64,000 bases of DNA from an uncultured Clostridia bacterium. GTDB taxonomy: Bacteria; Bacillota; Clostridia; TANB77; CAG-508. The notes below the pieces were generated by a model, which had not been told where the DNA came from, did not search any database, and saw only the letters and a list, made by a program, of their open reading frames with translations. The position numbers and the translations under genes were made by a program. Positions 1 to 9,152 of the stretch are shown here, one piece after another (the stretch's first letter is position 1; the number at the start of each line of letters is the position of its first letter). Where the stretch lies: the NCBI GenBank assembly GCA_949155365.1, contig CASCUT010000003.1, positions 40,667-104,666 of the forward strand, in the 5' to 3' direction.

Positions 1-117
1 AGTCTCCATTAACCAACCGAAAAAGGCAAATAAAAAGAAATAGAAAAGATATAGTTGAAATTTACTTAGCTTTTTTGTTCCTTTTTTTATTATCATCTTT
101 GAATGAATATGTTCCAT
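1..117 (-). CDS. CmpB-like (putative ABC-transporter type IV family) membrane protein, N-terminal fragment
   Basis: Reading leftwards from an ATG at 117, 39 codons remain open to the window edge. A strong Shine-Dalgarno (AGGAGGGGGA on the minus strand, 121-130) precedes the ATG. After a basic N-terminus the peptide enters a hydrophobic helix ending in FAFFGWLMET. A GW.ME turn after the first helix recalls the PF06541 putative ABC-transporter membrane family; with 39 residues this is only a suggestion. It is divergently oriented from the U32 peptidase gene. Confidence 0.5.
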   Translation of the reverse strand, partial: MEHIHSKMIIKKGTKKLSKFQLYLFYFFLFAFFGWLMET

Positions 118-192
118 TTTTCCCCCTCCTATATTTTATATATAATATCAAAAAGAAATAAAAAAGTAAAGGTAGATATTTTAGAAAAATAG

Positions 193-201
193 TGCTATAA
201 T
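193..201 (+). promoter_or_regulatory. Extended -10 promoter for the U32 peptidase gene
   Basis: TGCTATAAT is a perfect extended -10 box lying 45 bases before the ATG of the peptidase gene, in the gap between the two divergent genes. No convincing -35 hexamer is visible, as is common with extended -10 promoters. Confidence 0.5.
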
Positions 202-245
202 AAAGTAGTATGAAAAAATAAGAGAAAAAGAAAAGGGAGAAAAAA

Positions 246-1484
246 ATGAAGAAACCAGAATTATTAGCCCCAGCAGGGTCTTTTGAAAAAGCAAAAATTG
301 CCTTCTTATATGGAGCAGATGCAGTCTATGCAGGAACCTCAAGTTTATCCTTAAGAACAAGAGCAGAAATGCAAGATAGCGACTTAGCAAATACCATAAA
401 ATATGCACATTCTATTGGAAAAAAAGTATATACTGCCATTAACATTTATGCTTGGGATGAAACCTATGAAGAAATCAAAAAACAAGCACAAATGTTAAAT
501 GAATTAAAAGTAGATGGTATTATTGTAGCAGATGGTGGAGTCGTAGAAATGATAAAGGAATATGCACCAGATGTTGAAGTGCATATTAGTACACAAGCAA
601 ACACCGTAAGTTATCATTCTGCTAATTTTTGGCATAAAAATGGAGCCAAAAGAGTCATTTTAGGTCGTGAAATGAATAAAGAACAAATTAGAGAATTAAT
701 CAAGAATAAGCCAAAAGATTTAGAAGTAGAAATGTTTATTCATGGAGCAATTTGCTTTGGCTATTCTGGAAGATGCTTCTTAAGTGATTTCTTAGCAGGA
801 AGAAGTGCTAACTTAGGCGATTGTGCACAAAGTTGTCGATGGGCATACAATGTTTATGTAGAAGAAGCAAATAAACCAGGTAACTTAATGCCAGTAGAGC
901 ATGATGAAAAAGGAACTTACATTTTTTCTTCCAAAGATATGTGTTTAATAAAAGAAATCCCAGAAATTGTAGAAATGGGAGTAGATAGCTTAAAAATAGA
1001 AGGAAGATTAAAAACAGAATATTACTTGGCATCTGTCGTAAATGCTTATCGAAATGCTATCGATGACTATTGTAAAAATCCAGATAACTATGATTATACA
1101 AAATATTTAACAGAACTAGAAAAAACAAAAACAAGAGGATTAACCACATTCTACTTTAATGATAGAAACAACAAAGACTTCCAAGAATATGAAGGAAAAC
1201 AATACAATTCTCATTATGAATTTGGAGGAAAAGTAGTAGAAGCAAGAAATGAAAAAACTGTGATTGAAATAAAGAATAAATTGCAAGTAGGAGATGAACT
1301 AGAAATTATTATTCCAAATCAAATTGAAACCGTAAAATTTACGATTGATGCATTATGGGATATTGATACAGAAGAAGAGATTTCTCATATCAATCCAGGA
1401 AAAGCAGAACAGAAAGTAATGATGAAGTTACCAATTACAGCAGAGAAAAACTGGATTTTAAGAAGGAAAAAGAAAGAGAATTAA
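246..1484 (+). CDS. Peptidase U32 family protein (TrhP/RlhA-like)
   Basis: The 412-residue product opens with KKPELLAPAGSFEKAKIAF, the standard U32 family start, and carries the cysteine cluster of the family near residues 170-200 (GAICFGYSGRCFLSD, then CAQSCRW). Characterised U32 members act in RNA modification: TrhP/YegQ-type proteins support 5-hydroxyuridine formation at tRNA position 34 and RlhA hydroxylates 23S rRNA; some relatives are called collagenases. The YrrO/TrhP branch fits best by length and motif, but sequence alone cannot fix the substrate. The ATG follows AAGGGAGA. The gene is apparently monocistronic and ends before an intrinsic terminator at 1578. Confidence 0.85.
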   Translation: MKKPELLAPAGSFEKAKIAFLYGADAVYAGTSSLSLRTRAEMQDSDLANTIKYAHSIGKKVYTAINIYAWDETYEEIKKQAQMLNELKVDGIIVADGGVVEMIKEYAPDVEVHISTQANTVSYHSANFWHKNGAKRVILGREMNKEQIRELIKNKPKDLEVEMFIHGAICFGYSGRCFLSDFLAGRSANLGDCAQSCRWAYNVYVEEANKPGNLMPVEHDEKGTYIFSSKDMCLIKEIPEIVEMGVDSLKIEGRLKTEYYLASVVNAYRNAIDDYCKNPDNYDYTKYLTELEKTKTRGLTTFYFNDRNNKDFQEYEGKQYNSHYEFGGKVVEARNEKTVIEIKNKLQVGDELEIIIPNQIETVKFTIDALWDIDTEEEISHINPGKAEQKVMMKLPITAEKNWILRRKKKEN

Positions 1485-1577
1485 GAAATGACCGAAAGAA
1501 ATATTAAAAGGAAGAGGTTTAATATTACAATAGAGGAAAATAGATAAGAAAGAAAAAATAGAACTTACACAGAGATA

Positions 1578-1612
1578 AGCAGAGAATTTCAAAGATTCTC
1601 TGCTTGTTTTTT
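1578..1612 (+). terminator. Intrinsic terminator after the U32 gene
   Basis: A perfect 10-bp stem (AGCAGAGAAT / ATTCTCTGCT) with a 7-base loop is followed by a T-run. It lies about 90 bases after the U32 stop. Confidence 0.8.
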
Positions 1613-1829
1613 ATATTGTAGGAATTTTCGACCGAAGGGAAGAAAAGCTCCATACAAGATAATTATGGGAATTTTTAGAAATTGTTTGAGCGAAGCGAAG
1701 TACCATTTCTTAAATTCGTTTTTTATATTGTAGGAATTTTCGACCGAAGGGAAGAAAAGCTCCGTACAAGATAATTATGGGAATTTTTAGAAATTGTTTG
1801 AGCAAAGCGAAGTACCATTTCTTAAATTC
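1606..1829. repeat. Two tandem copies of a 112-bp intergenic repeat
   Basis: Copy 1 is 1606-1717 and copy 2 is 1718-1829, with the first dozen bases of a third copy from 1830. I see two single-base differences between copies (CATACAAG versus CGTACAAG; GAGCGAAGCG versus GAGCAAAGCG). Neither copy has a convincing ORF. The stretch 1500-1860 between the U32 gene and the convergent PopT gene holds only this repeat and the terminator. Confidence 0.85.
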
Positions 1830-1861
1830 GTTTTTTATATTAAAGTGAGACTAAAACAAAG

Positions 1862-2647
1862 TTATTTTTCTAACTTTAGAGCAAGAAAATAGCCACAAGC
1901 AAAAAGAAGAAGTGAAATAGGGTTAATATGAGAGGGAAGAAGTACAAAAGTACTTCCTAGTACAAAGCCAATAATAGCATAATAAGTTTGAGAAGAATAA
2001 TGCTTTAATAAAAAACGAATTAGAAGCAAAAAGAAAACTCCACCACTTACCACTCCAATCCCCATAGGAAGAAGAACGCTAAAATTCAAAGTAGCAATCG
2101 ATTCTAAATAAAGATAGTAACTTCCAAAACACATCAAGATTACAGTACTGCTAATTCCTGGAATAACAACACCAGCAGACATAGCAAACCCTGACAAAAA
2201 AAGAAATAAAATAGAAGGCTCAAAAGCCCCTAAGCAAGTATGGCTAATTTGTTTTTCTAGTAAAAATAGAAATAAGCCAAAGCCAAAACTTAACAAAGTA
2301 TAGAAAAGAAAAGAAAGATGAAATTTTTGTTCTTTATGGATTTGTTTAAAAAGAGAGGGAATGCTACCTAAAATAAGTCCTAAAAATAATAGCTTACATT
2401 CTATTTCATAATGAGCAAATAAGTAATTTAGTCCAGTTCCAAAAAATAAAAAGCCAATACCAGCACCAAGTACAATAGGAAATAAAAAAATAATATTTTT
2501 TTTGAAATCATGAAAAAGACCAAGTACACTATCGACCAATTTTTCGTAAATTCCAAAAATAACGCAAAGTACTCCACTACTAATACCAGGAAGAATTGCA
2601 CCAGCACCAATTAAAAATCCTTTTAAAGTAGAAAATAAAAAATTCAT
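1862..2647 (-). CDS. popT: PopT-like DUF368 undecaprenyl-phosphate translocase
   Basis: The 261-residue protein is a polytopic membrane protein of the DUF368 family. It has the two internally repeated glycine/proline signatures, FLIGAGAILPGISSGV near the N-terminus and MSAGVVIPGISSTVIL in the second half. DUF368 proteins (PopT) have been shown to return undecaprenyl phosphate across the membrane for reuse in cell-wall synthesis. I start at the ATG at 2647 because GTAGGAGGAGTG lies just upstream; a 22-residue longer ORF begins at 2713 without such a site. It has no in-frame CGG codon. It is convergent with the U32 gene and divergent from the NagZ gene. Confidence 0.85.
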   Translation of the reverse strand: MNFLFSTLKGFLIGAGAILPGISSGVLCVIFGIYEKLVDSVLGLFHDFKKNIIFLFPIVLGAGIGFLFFGTGLNYLFAHYEIECKLLFLGLILGSIPSLFKQIHKEQKFHLSFLFYTLLSFGFGLFLFLLEKQISHTCLGAFEPSILFLFLSGFAMSAGVVIPGISSTVILMCFGSYYLYLESIATLNFSVLLPMGIGVVSGGVFFLLLIRFLLKHYSSQTYYAIIGFVLGSTFVLLPSHINPISLLLFACGYFLALKLEK

Positions 2648-2761
2648 GACACTCCTCCTACTAAACCATATGCAAAGAAAAAATAAGTTATGCGTAAAAA
2701 TAGAACAAAGCATTGTATCCGAAAAAGGAATGTGATAAAATAAGAAAAAAAGGTGAAAAAG

Positions 2762-3844
2762 ATGAAAATAGAAGAACTAAGTTTAGAAGAAAAAATGGGA
2801 CAATTATTTATGGTAGGATTGGAAGAAACAAACCATACAGGTATCCAAGAAATGATACAACAATATAAAATAGGTGGTGTAATTTTATATAAAAAAAATT
2901 ATCGTACCTATGAAGAAATGATAAATCTAGTAAATCATTTAAAGGAAATGAATCAATCAAATGCCATTCCTCTTTTTATAAGCATTGATCAAGAGGGGGG
3001 AAGAGTAAATCGTATGCCATCTGAAATAGAAAACCTAAAAAGTGCCATGCAAATAGTGAATACCCAAGATATGGAATTAGTAAAAGAAAGTGGAAGAGCC
3101 ATAGGAAGAATGCTACAAGAGACAGGAATTTCGATGGATTATGCACCAGTTCTTGATATTAAACGTTTTGAAGAAAAACATGCAATTGGAGACCGATGCT
3201 ATGGGGAAAAAGAAGAAGACGTAAGCAAATATGGAATTGAAGTAATGAAGGAAATTCAAAACCAAGGCGTTATTTCCGTTATAAAACACTTTCCGGGTCA
3301 TGGACTAACAAAAAAAGATTCTCATTTTCGCATTCCTAAAATAACACAAAAAATAGAAAAATTAGAGAAAGAAGATATGCTTCCTTTTGAAAAAGCAATC
3401 AAAGAAGGAGCCGATAGCATTATGGTAGGACATCTTATCATAAAAGACATAGATAGAAGATATCCTGCCTCTTTATCCAAAAAGGTAATTCAAACTCATC
3501 TAATTGACAAATATCAATATACAGGGCTTATTATGACAGATGATTTGAAAATGCTAGCAATTAGGTTACATTATAATATGAAAAGGGCAGTAAAAAAAGC
3601 AATAGAAGCGGGAAATGATATCGTTATGATAGGATTGCCTTATAGAAAAGTAAAGAAAATAATCCAATACATGACCAAACAAGTACAAAAAGGAAAAATA
3701 GAAATAGAAAGAATTAATCAAAGTGTAGAGAAAATACAAAAGATGAAAGAGAAATACCAAATCCAAGATAAAATAGTAGAAGGTGGAAAGGTAGACCAAA
3801 TCAACAGCACAATACAAAAAATAAATAAAAAAATAGAAAAATAA
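2762..3844 (+). CDS. nagZ: Glycoside hydrolase family 3 beta-N-acetylhexosaminidase (NagZ-like)
   Basis: A family 3 beta-N-acetylhexosaminidase, which removes N-acetylglucosamine from muropeptides during cell-wall recycling. The N-terminal TIM barrel starts LSLEEKMGQLFMVG. The diagnostic loop KHFPGHGLTKKDSH, with the acid/base His of NagZ enzymes, lies near residue 174, and the nucleophile Asp is in the IMTDDLKM segment near residue 259. About 360 residues is a single-domain length and no secretion signal is visible, so a cytoplasmic role is likely. The ATG at 2762 follows AAAAAGGTG by six bases; a GTG at 2753 overlaps that site and is less likely. The one CGG in KHFPGHG is out of frame (CCG GGT). 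Confidence 0.88.
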   Translation: MKIEELSLEEKMGQLFMVGLEETNHTGIQEMIQQYKIGGVILYKKNYRTYEEMINLVNHLKEMNQSNAIPLFISIDQEGGRVNRMPSEIENLKSAMQIVNTQDMELVKESGRAIGRMLQETGISMDYAPVLDIKRFEEKHAIGDRCYGEKEEDVSKYGIEVMKEIQNQGVISVIKHFPGHGLTKKDSHFRIPKITQKIEKLEKEDMLPFEKAIKEGADSIMVGHLIIKDIDRRYPASLSKKVIQTHLIDKYQYTGLIMTDDLKMLAIRLHYNMKRAVKKAIEAGNDIVMIGLPYRKVKKIIQYMTKQVQKGKIEIERINQSVEKIQKMKEKYQIQDKIVEGGKVDQINSTIQKINKKIEK

Positions 3845-3948
3845 AAATAGAATAAAAATTACTTTCCTATCTTTTTCTCAAGGTCAGGCACATTTCTTTT
3901 TTTAGAACATATAATTTCATAGAAAAAGAAATGGAGGTGCTCCTATTT

Positions 3949-4653
3949 TTGAATACACTTACTCTTAGTTTATCAGGGTTTTGGTGCTTTCTTTCATCTG
4001 CAGTTTTTCTAGTAGGATATATATCCAATAATCAATTGTTTCCAGAACCACTATCACCAGAAGAAGAAAAACAATATTTACAAAAGTTAAAAGAAGGAGA
4101 CGATGAAGCACGCAATATTTTAATCGAGAGAAATTTAAGATTAGTAGCACACGTCTGTAAAAAATATGCCTCCACAAAAGTGGAACAAGAGGATTTAATT
4201 TCAATAGGTACTATTGGTTTAATTAAAGGAATTAATAGCTTTGAGCCAACCAAAAATGTAAAATTATCAACCTATGTTTCTCGATGTATTGATAACGAAA
4301 TTTTAATGCATCTAAGAAGTACCAAAAAAATCAGTGCGGAGGTTTCGCTCGAAGACCCAATTGGAAAGGATAAAGATGATAATACAGTAACCTTACAAGA
4401 TGTATTAGAAAACAATGAGAAAAATATAGAAGAAGAAGTCGACTTAAAAATAAAAATGAAACAATTATATGGTAAAATGAAACAAGTATTAAAAGACAGA
4501 GAAAAGTTAATTTTAGAACTACGTTTTGGATTAGATGGAAGAAAACCAAAAACGCAAAATCAAATTGCTGAAATGATGGGAATATCACGTTCTTATGTAT
4601 CAAGGATTGAAACAAAAGCAATTGGAAAATTAGCAAAAGAAATAAAAGAATAA
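3949..4653 (+). CDS. sigK: RNA polymerase sporulation sigma factor sigma-K, uninterrupted
   Basis: The protein has the sigma-70 region 2 core (ARNILIERNLRLVAHVCKKY, then DLISIGTIGLIKGI and STYVSRCIDNEIL) and region 4 ending in an HTH (NQIAEMMGISRSYVSRIE). The hydrophobic start (TLTLSLSGFWCFLSSAVFLV) resembles the pro-sequence of mother-cell sigma-K, which is removed at the membrane by SpoIVFB after SpoIVB signalling; a spoIVB gene lies at 33395. A TTG at 3949 is preferred because GGAGGTG sits nine bases upstream; the ATG at 3931 overlaps that site. The gene is continuous, so no skin-type element interrupts it. Its only CGG is out of frame. Confidence 0.9.
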   Translation: MNTLTLSLSGFWCFLSSAVFLVGYISNNQLFPEPLSPEEEKQYLQKLKEGDDEARNILIERNLRLVAHVCKKYASTKVEQEDLISIGTIGLIKGINSFEPTKNVKLSTYVSRCIDNEILMHLRSTKKISAEVSLEDPIGKDKDDNTVTLQDVLENNEKNIEEEVDLKIKMKQLYGKMKQVLKDREKLILELRFGLDGRKPKTQNQIAEMMGISRSYVSRIETKAIGKLAKEIKE

Positions 4654-4661
4654 CCAAAAGG

Positions 4662-4684
4662 AATGGGACATGTCCCATTTCTTT
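4662..4684 (+). terminator. Probable terminator after sigK
   Basis: A palindrome AATGGGACATGTCCCATT is followed by TTCTTTTCGTT shortly after the sigK stop. The loop is very tight and the T-run is interrupted. Confidence 0.55.
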
Positions 4685-4723
4685 TCGTTCCGTAAATAAT
4701 TTCAAAAAAATATGAACATTTTC

Positions 4724-4752
4724 TTGCTATTTTTCTCAAGTTATTGTATTAT
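4724..4752 (+). promoter_or_regulatory. Sigma-A promoter for the 4818 operon
   Basis: TTGCTA (4724-4729) and TATTAT (4747-4752) are separated by 17 bases, 65 bases before the ATG at 4818. Confidence 0.6.
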
Positions 4753-4817
4753 ATTATAAGTATAATTTGTGCCAAAGAAGTAAAAAAATAAGAGATACCA
4801 GAAAGGGGCAATTATAA

Positions 4818-5246
4818 ATGAAAAAAAAGGGCATTGTTCTTGCTATTATGTTTTTGTTAATACTATGTTCAAGTACATTTGTATTAGCAAGTAGTGCAAG
4901 AAATACAAACAAGATAGAAAACAAAGTAGAGCAAAGCGATACAATGAGCCAATTAGTAGAAATGAAAGATAAGGAAAAGAAAACATTAGAAGATTATCAA
5001 GAAGCATATGGCTCAGAAACATACGGCTTAACTGCCTATATGTTAAATCGAATACAAATTTATAGTATTCCATTTTGTTTTATTGGAGTAGCCATTAGTG
5101 CGATTTACCAATATGTATTAGGAATTCGTAAATTAGACACAAGAGATAAAGGTTTTGCTATCATGATTTCTATTATTACAATATTTATCATTGCGCAAGT
5201 ATTACCACTAATATTTGCGATTGTAGTAAAAGGTTGGAGGGGTTAA
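4818..5246 (+). CDS. Small secreted/membrane protein heading the CpaE-like operon
   Basis: I do not recognise a family. The 142-residue product begins with a signal-peptide-like segment (KKKGIVLAIMFLLILCSSTFVLA), then a charged, helix-prone stretch of about 50 residues and two membrane helices near residues 80-100 and 115-137. The gene follows a clear promoter and a GAAAGGGGC ribosome site, and is three bases upstream of the CpaE-like gene, so the two are almost certainly co-transcribed. A role in a Tad-like membrane complex is an inference from this neighbour. Confidence 0.7.
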   Translation: MKKKGIVLAIMFLLILCSSTFVLASSARNTNKIENKVEQSDTMSQLVEMKDKEKKTLEDYQEAYGSETYGLTAYMLNRIQIYSIPFCFIGVAISAIYQYVLGIRKLDTRDKGFAIMISIITIFIIAQVLPLIFAIVVKGWRG

Positions 5247-5249
5247 CAA

Positions 5250-7649
5250 ATGAAAGTTCTATTTGCAGTGAACAATGAATCTGTTTCAGAATCAATTATA
5301 GAGAAATATCAACAAATGTATAAAGAAATAGTCTTAAGTAAAAATGTCTATTACTTTAATGCGATTTTTAAGGAATTACAAAAAGATAAGACATATGATC
5401 GAATTGTAATTAGTGAGGACTTAGAGCCATTTACCAATAGCAATTATGAAACGATTGATAACTTTATTTTTGAAAAATTAGATAATATTTCAGATGAGGC
5501 AGTTACCACTGCAGGAGAAGACATACCAATTATTTTAATTGCAACAGACCGACGTACTAAATCGGATAATTTGCTAATTAAATTATTTGGAATCGGAGTA
5601 TATAGTGCTTTAATTGGACAAGATAGAAGCATTGAAGAAGTATGTAAATTAATTCAAAAACCACGTTCTAAAAAAGAAGCAAAAACTTACTATAAAATTG
5701 ATGCTGGAGATGTCGACTATAAAAAAGAAAGTGAAGGAGATGTTAGTGAAACAGAAATCCAAAACATCTTAACACACTATAAACGTTTGGGAAGAAATGA
5801 AGAACGCTATGTAGAAAGTTTTGATAGTATAGCAGCACAATATACGGATCAACAATTAAGAGTCATTATAAAATTTTTACCACTTAATGTAAAAGCCGTA
5901 TTAGAAGAAAATAGTGCAAGATATCAACAACTAATATCTTTTGGCGGTGGCAAACCAAGAAAGTTAAATGACTACCAAAGTGCCAATAAGAGCAAAAAAA
6001 GAAACAATAATACCAATAAGGCAATTAGTAATAGTGGAATTAAAGTAGAATCTATTTCCAGTGGAGAAAAGAAACTAACAAAACCAGTTATTATTCCATC
6101 GGCTACTAGTGTCAAAAAAGTACAACAACCAACAAAAACACAACCAAATATAGAAAACAAGAAGGAAATAGAAGTAACAAAGCCAGTAGAAATTGAAACA
6201 AAAGTATCAATAGAACCAAACGAAACCAAATCACAATTAGTAGAAGAGACACAAAAGAAAAGAAGAGGTAGACCAAAAAAAGTTCAATTAGAAGAAAACA
6301 AAGTAGAACAAGAACCAAAAAGAAAAAGAGGTAGACCAAAGAAAAACACAGTTACGGAGCAACAAGAACTAACATTTCCAGGTTTTGAAGAGGACGAAGA
6401 AATCTTACCGGGATTTGAAAGTCTAGAGGAAAATACTTTACCAGGATTTGAAGAATTAGAAGAAAACACATTGCCAGGTTTCGAAGAACTAGAAGAAGAC
6501 TTCCCAGGTTTTGAAGAAGAAGAAGATAATGCATTACCAGGCTTTGAAGAACTAGAAGAAGACGAAGATATTTCTCTTCCAAATTATGAAAGTCTAGAAG
6601 AAAACACGCTTCCAAATTTTGAAGAACCAGAAGAAATTGTTTCAGTACAAGAAGAAAATGGGCCAAGCATATCAACAATGCCAAACTATGAGCAAAGCAA
6701 TCAAACAAGAAAAGAGGAAACACGATTAGAAACAATACAGCAATACAATGTAAACTTAGAAAACCTATTAACCAGTGATAAAAAAATAGTATCCTTTATA
6801 GGAACACCAAAAAATGGAACCTCTTTCTTAATCAATAACTTAGCAGAAGTGTTAGCAAGTCAAGGAATTAAAACAGCTATTTTAGATTTAACAGAAAATC
6901 GAAATTCATACTATATCTACACAAAAAATGAAGAAGAACTAAGAAAAATAGCTTATAACTGTATTGAAAAATTAAGTCAAGGAATGGCACAAGGAATTAA
7001 AGTGAATCATAACCTAGACGTTTATACTTCTCTTCCAGGAGAAGATAATGGAATAGAAGAATATGGACGTATTCTAGAAACACTAGTAAAAAACTATTCT
7101 TTAATCTTATTAGACTGTGACTTTTCTACAAATTATGGGTATTTAAAAGAATCACAAGAAACCTATTTAGTACAAAGCATGGACGTATTAACCATACAAC
7201 CATTAACGGCATATTTAAGAGAACTAAAAGCAAAAGGAATATTAGACCCAAATAAATTGAAAGTTGTAATTAACAAATATACAAGAGTAAGAGGAATATC
7301 AGAAAAAGCAATTATTGGAGGAATGGCATTCTATAATGACCCAGCGATGTCTTTTATGACAGAATTATTCAATCGAGAAACGATTCCATATAGTGTTATA
7401 CCATTTGACTCACAAGTATATGCAAAATATTTAGAAGGTTTAATTAATTGTAATATCTCACTAAATGGATATTCAAAAGAGGTTATGACAGCATTGAAAA
7501 AACTAGCTAACATGGTATATCCTTTAGTAGGAAATACAGGAACGCATAATAAAGCAAAATACAGTAATCCAAAATACAATCAATATGCCAATAATACATT
7601 TTCAAAAGATATGAATTCTACCTTAGATAAAATGAAACGAAATTTTTAA
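5250..7649 (+). CDS. CpaE/MinD-like ATPase fold with acidic PGFEELEE repeats
   Basis: A 799-residue modular protein. Residues 1-130 look like a receiver-like domain, as in CpaE pilus-assembly proteins. Residues 330-366 are basic with two RGRPKK AT-hook-like motifs. Residues about 376-464 hold seven or more acidic repeats of the type LPGFEELEEN, some drifting to LPNFEEPEE. Residues 510-780 form a MinD/CpaE-type ATPase fold (KKIVSFIGTPKNGTSFLINN, later ILLDCD). The Walker A is GTPKNGTS rather than KGGxGKT, so the canonical deviant lysine and GKT are changed and ATP binding is doubtful. It is co-transcribed with the gene at 4818. CpaE proteins position Tad pilus machinery; this localiser role is an inference. 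Confidence 0.7.
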   Translation: MKVLFAVNNESVSESIIEKYQQMYKEIVLSKNVYYFNAIFKELQKDKTYDRIVISEDLEPFTNSNYETIDNFIFEKLDNISDEAVTTAGEDIPIILIATDRRTKSDNLLIKLFGIGVYSALIGQDRSIEEVCKLIQKPRSKKEAKTYYKIDAGDVDYKKESEGDVSETEIQNILTHYKRLGRNEERYVESFDSIAAQYTDQQLRVIIKFLPLNVKAVLEENSARYQQLISFGGGKPRKLNDYQSANKSKKRNNNTNKAISNSGIKVESISSGEKKLTKPVIIPSATSVKKVQQPTKTQPNIENKKEIEVTKPVEIETKVSIEPNETKSQLVEETQKKRRGRPKKVQLEENKVEQEPKRKRGRPKKNTVTEQQELTFPGFEEDEEILPGFESLEENTLPGFEELEENTLPGFEELEEDFPGFEEEEDNALPGFEELEEDEDISLPNYESLEENTLPNFEEPEEIVSVQEENGPSISTMPNYEQSNQTRKEETRLETIQQYNVNLENLLTSDKKIVSFIGTPKNGTSFLINNLAEVLASQGIKTAILDLTENRNSYYIYTKNEEELRKIAYNCIEKLSQGMAQGIKVNHNLDVYTSLPGEDNGIEEYGRILETLVKNYSLILLDCDFSTNYGYLKESQETYLVQSMDVLTIQPLTAYLRELKAKGILDPNKLKVVINKYTRVRGISEKAIIGGMAFYNDPAMSFMTELFNRETIPYSVIPFDSQVYAKYLEGLINCNISLNGYSKEVMTALKKLANMVYPLVGNTGTHNKAKYSNPKYNQYANNTFSKDMNSTLDKMKRNF

Positions 7650-7654
7650 CATAG

Positions 7655-7691
7655 AACAAGTTTTAATCGTTATCTTCGATTAAAACTTGTT
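7655..7691 (+). repeat. Perfect 15-bp hairpin between the CpaE-like and GGDEF-like genes
   Basis: AACAAGTTTTAATCG (7655-7669) and its exact reverse complement (7677-7691) flank a 7-base loop. No solid T-run follows, so it could be a partial terminator or an mRNA stability element just upstream of the GGAGGTG site of the next gene. Confidence 0.6.
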
Positions 7692-7719
7692 TAACCAATC
7701 AATAACGGAGGTGCGAACT

Positions 7720-8817
7720 TTGATTATAGCAATTATTATCCTATTAGTGGTTATCATTGTATTCTTAATGTTATACAATATGTCAGTTCACAAAAAGATA
7801 GATACCTTTAGCAACTTAAACCAAAAAATAGTAAGTCTAAATGTATTACAAGAATTTATGGATACCATTAGTGAAGAAAAATCCGCAGATGAAAAAATAA
7901 GAAAAATAAACGAAATATTAATTGAAAAATATGATATCAAATATTCTACCATTGTGGTATATAATGGGGCAGAATATACGATAAAAGCCACAAATGTAGA
8001 CACCAAACATTGGGAAACATTAAAAAACTTACATGCAGAAGAGATTTTTAAAGATGCAATCGAAACAGCAACTCCAAAATATATTACCGTAGATCAAGAA
8101 GGAGAAAGGCTACCATATCAAAAAATGGAATTTGGAAGAGCAAAATCAGCTATGTTTTTCCCACTTTATATAGACAATATTTATATTGGATATTGGATTA
8201 TTGAAAGTGGCCAACCACATGATTTTGATAAAATAGATACCACCATCTTAGAAGTAGTAAAAAATAATATTATTGCGGTTATCAAAACCATTGAAAAACA
8301 AAATGTTATCGAGAATATTGTAAGAGATGATAAGTTTAGTGGTTTGAAGTCAGAGGAATATCTATATGGCGAAGGAAAAAGAAGAATAGACTACTATGAT
8401 ATTTCAGCAGTCTGCATGTTTACGATTACCAATATTGTCGAAATTAACGAAGAATATGGAAGACATACAGGAAATGATGTCATTCGAAAAGTAAGTGATA
8501 TGGTAAGAAGAAATATTGCAACAGAATATGTATTTGTAAGATATATGGGACCAAAATTTGTCATTGTATTTACGGGGATTGATATTGATGGTATGTCAGG
8601 ATTTATGACAGAAATCAAGAAAAATTTAGAAACAATGAAAATAGAACAAGTAGAAGAAGATGTCTACGAAGGAGAAGAACCACAACAAGTAAGTCCAAAA
8701 ATTAATATCGTAGTAACCAATTACTATAAAGGTACCGCTTTAGAAGGAACCACTAAAAAATTAGAAGAATATCTAGATTCGGCAGAAGAAAACGAAAGTC
8801 AAATCAATTACATATAA
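7720..8817 (+). CDS. Membrane-anchored GAF-like and degenerate GGDEF protein
   Basis: One N-terminal membrane helix ([18 protein letters not shown]) is followed by a coiled stretch, a GAF-like sensory domain (about residues 40-200) and a C-terminal GGDEF-fold domain. In the latter, the normal RYGGDEF signature reads RYMGPKF near residue 280, so the metal- and substrate-binding residues are gone and cyclase activity is not expected. The TTG at 7720 is chosen because GGAGGTG ends six bases before it. The gene follows the CpaE-like gene and precedes ireB. It is probably a signalling or scaffolding protein; its ligand is unknown. Confidence 0.7.
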   Translation: MIIAIIILLVVIIVFLMLYNMSVHKKIDTFSNLNQKIVSLNVLQEFMDTISEEKSADEKIRKINEILIEKYDIKYSTIVVYNGAEYTIKATNVDTKHWETLKNLHAEEIFKDAIETATPKYITVDQEGERLPYQKMEFGRAKSAMFFPLYIDNIYIGYWIIESGQPHDFDKIDTTILEVVKNNIIAVIKTIEKQNVIENIVRDDKFSGLKSEEYLYGEGKRRIDYYDISAVCMFTITNIVEINEEYGRHTGNDVIRKVSDMVRRNIATEYVFVRYMGPKFVIVFTGIDIDGMSGFMTEIKKNLETMKIEQVEEDVYEGEEPQQVSPKINIVVTNYYKGTALEGTTKKLEEYLDSAEENESQINYI

Positions 8818-8845
8818 CAAAGAAAAAAAGCGAGGGGGAGAGACA

Positions 8846-9103
8846 ATGACAAACGATGAAACAATGTTCTTTCAATCACCAAGAGAAGAAAAGACAGGAA
8901 CAAAGGAAATTTTAAAAGAAGTGTATCAAGCACTAAGTGAAAAAGGATATAATCCCATTAATCAAATTGTTGGTTATATTCTATCAGGAGACCCAACGTA
9001 TATTACAAGTCATAATGGTGCCAGAAATCTAATACGTCAAGTTGAAAGAGATGAACTATTAGAAAAAATGGTAAAACATTATATTGGGATAGAAGAAAAA
9101 TAG
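8846..9103 (+). CDS. ireB: IreB family regulatory phosphoprotein (YrzL/DUF965)
   Basis: The 85-residue product contains the family's conserved block [20 protein letters not shown] and the [17 protein letters not shown] tail. In Enterococcus, IreB is a small substrate of the kinase/phosphatase pair IreK/IreP, acts in cephalosporin tolerance, and is phosphorylated on threonines near its N-terminus. A ribosome site (GAGGGGGAG) precedes the ATG. The order ireB-ruvX-DUF1292 is the conserved yrzL-yrrK-yrzB arrangement of Firmicutes, which supports all three calls. Confidence 0.92.
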   Translation: MTNDETMFFQSPREEKTGTKEILKEVYQALSEKGYNPINQIVGYILSGDPTYITSHNGARNLIRQVERDELLEKMVKHYIGIEEK

Positions 9104-9152
9104 AAAGGAAAAAAGTTGCTATTAAACAAGAAAATAGAAACTTGAAAAGGAA

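Noticed and set aside
1606..1841. A short CRISPR array
   Set aside because: There are only two long units back to back, with no spacers and no cas genes.
3280..3300. CGG in the NagZ KHFPGHG motif and similar places as shift sites
   Set aside because: There the triplets lie across codons (CCG GGT, GCG GAA, AAC GGA and so on), and the frame is unbroken.
3931..4653. A skin-type element in sigK
   Set aside because: The sigma-K gene is continuous from the pro-sequence to region 4, with no recombinase gene nearby.
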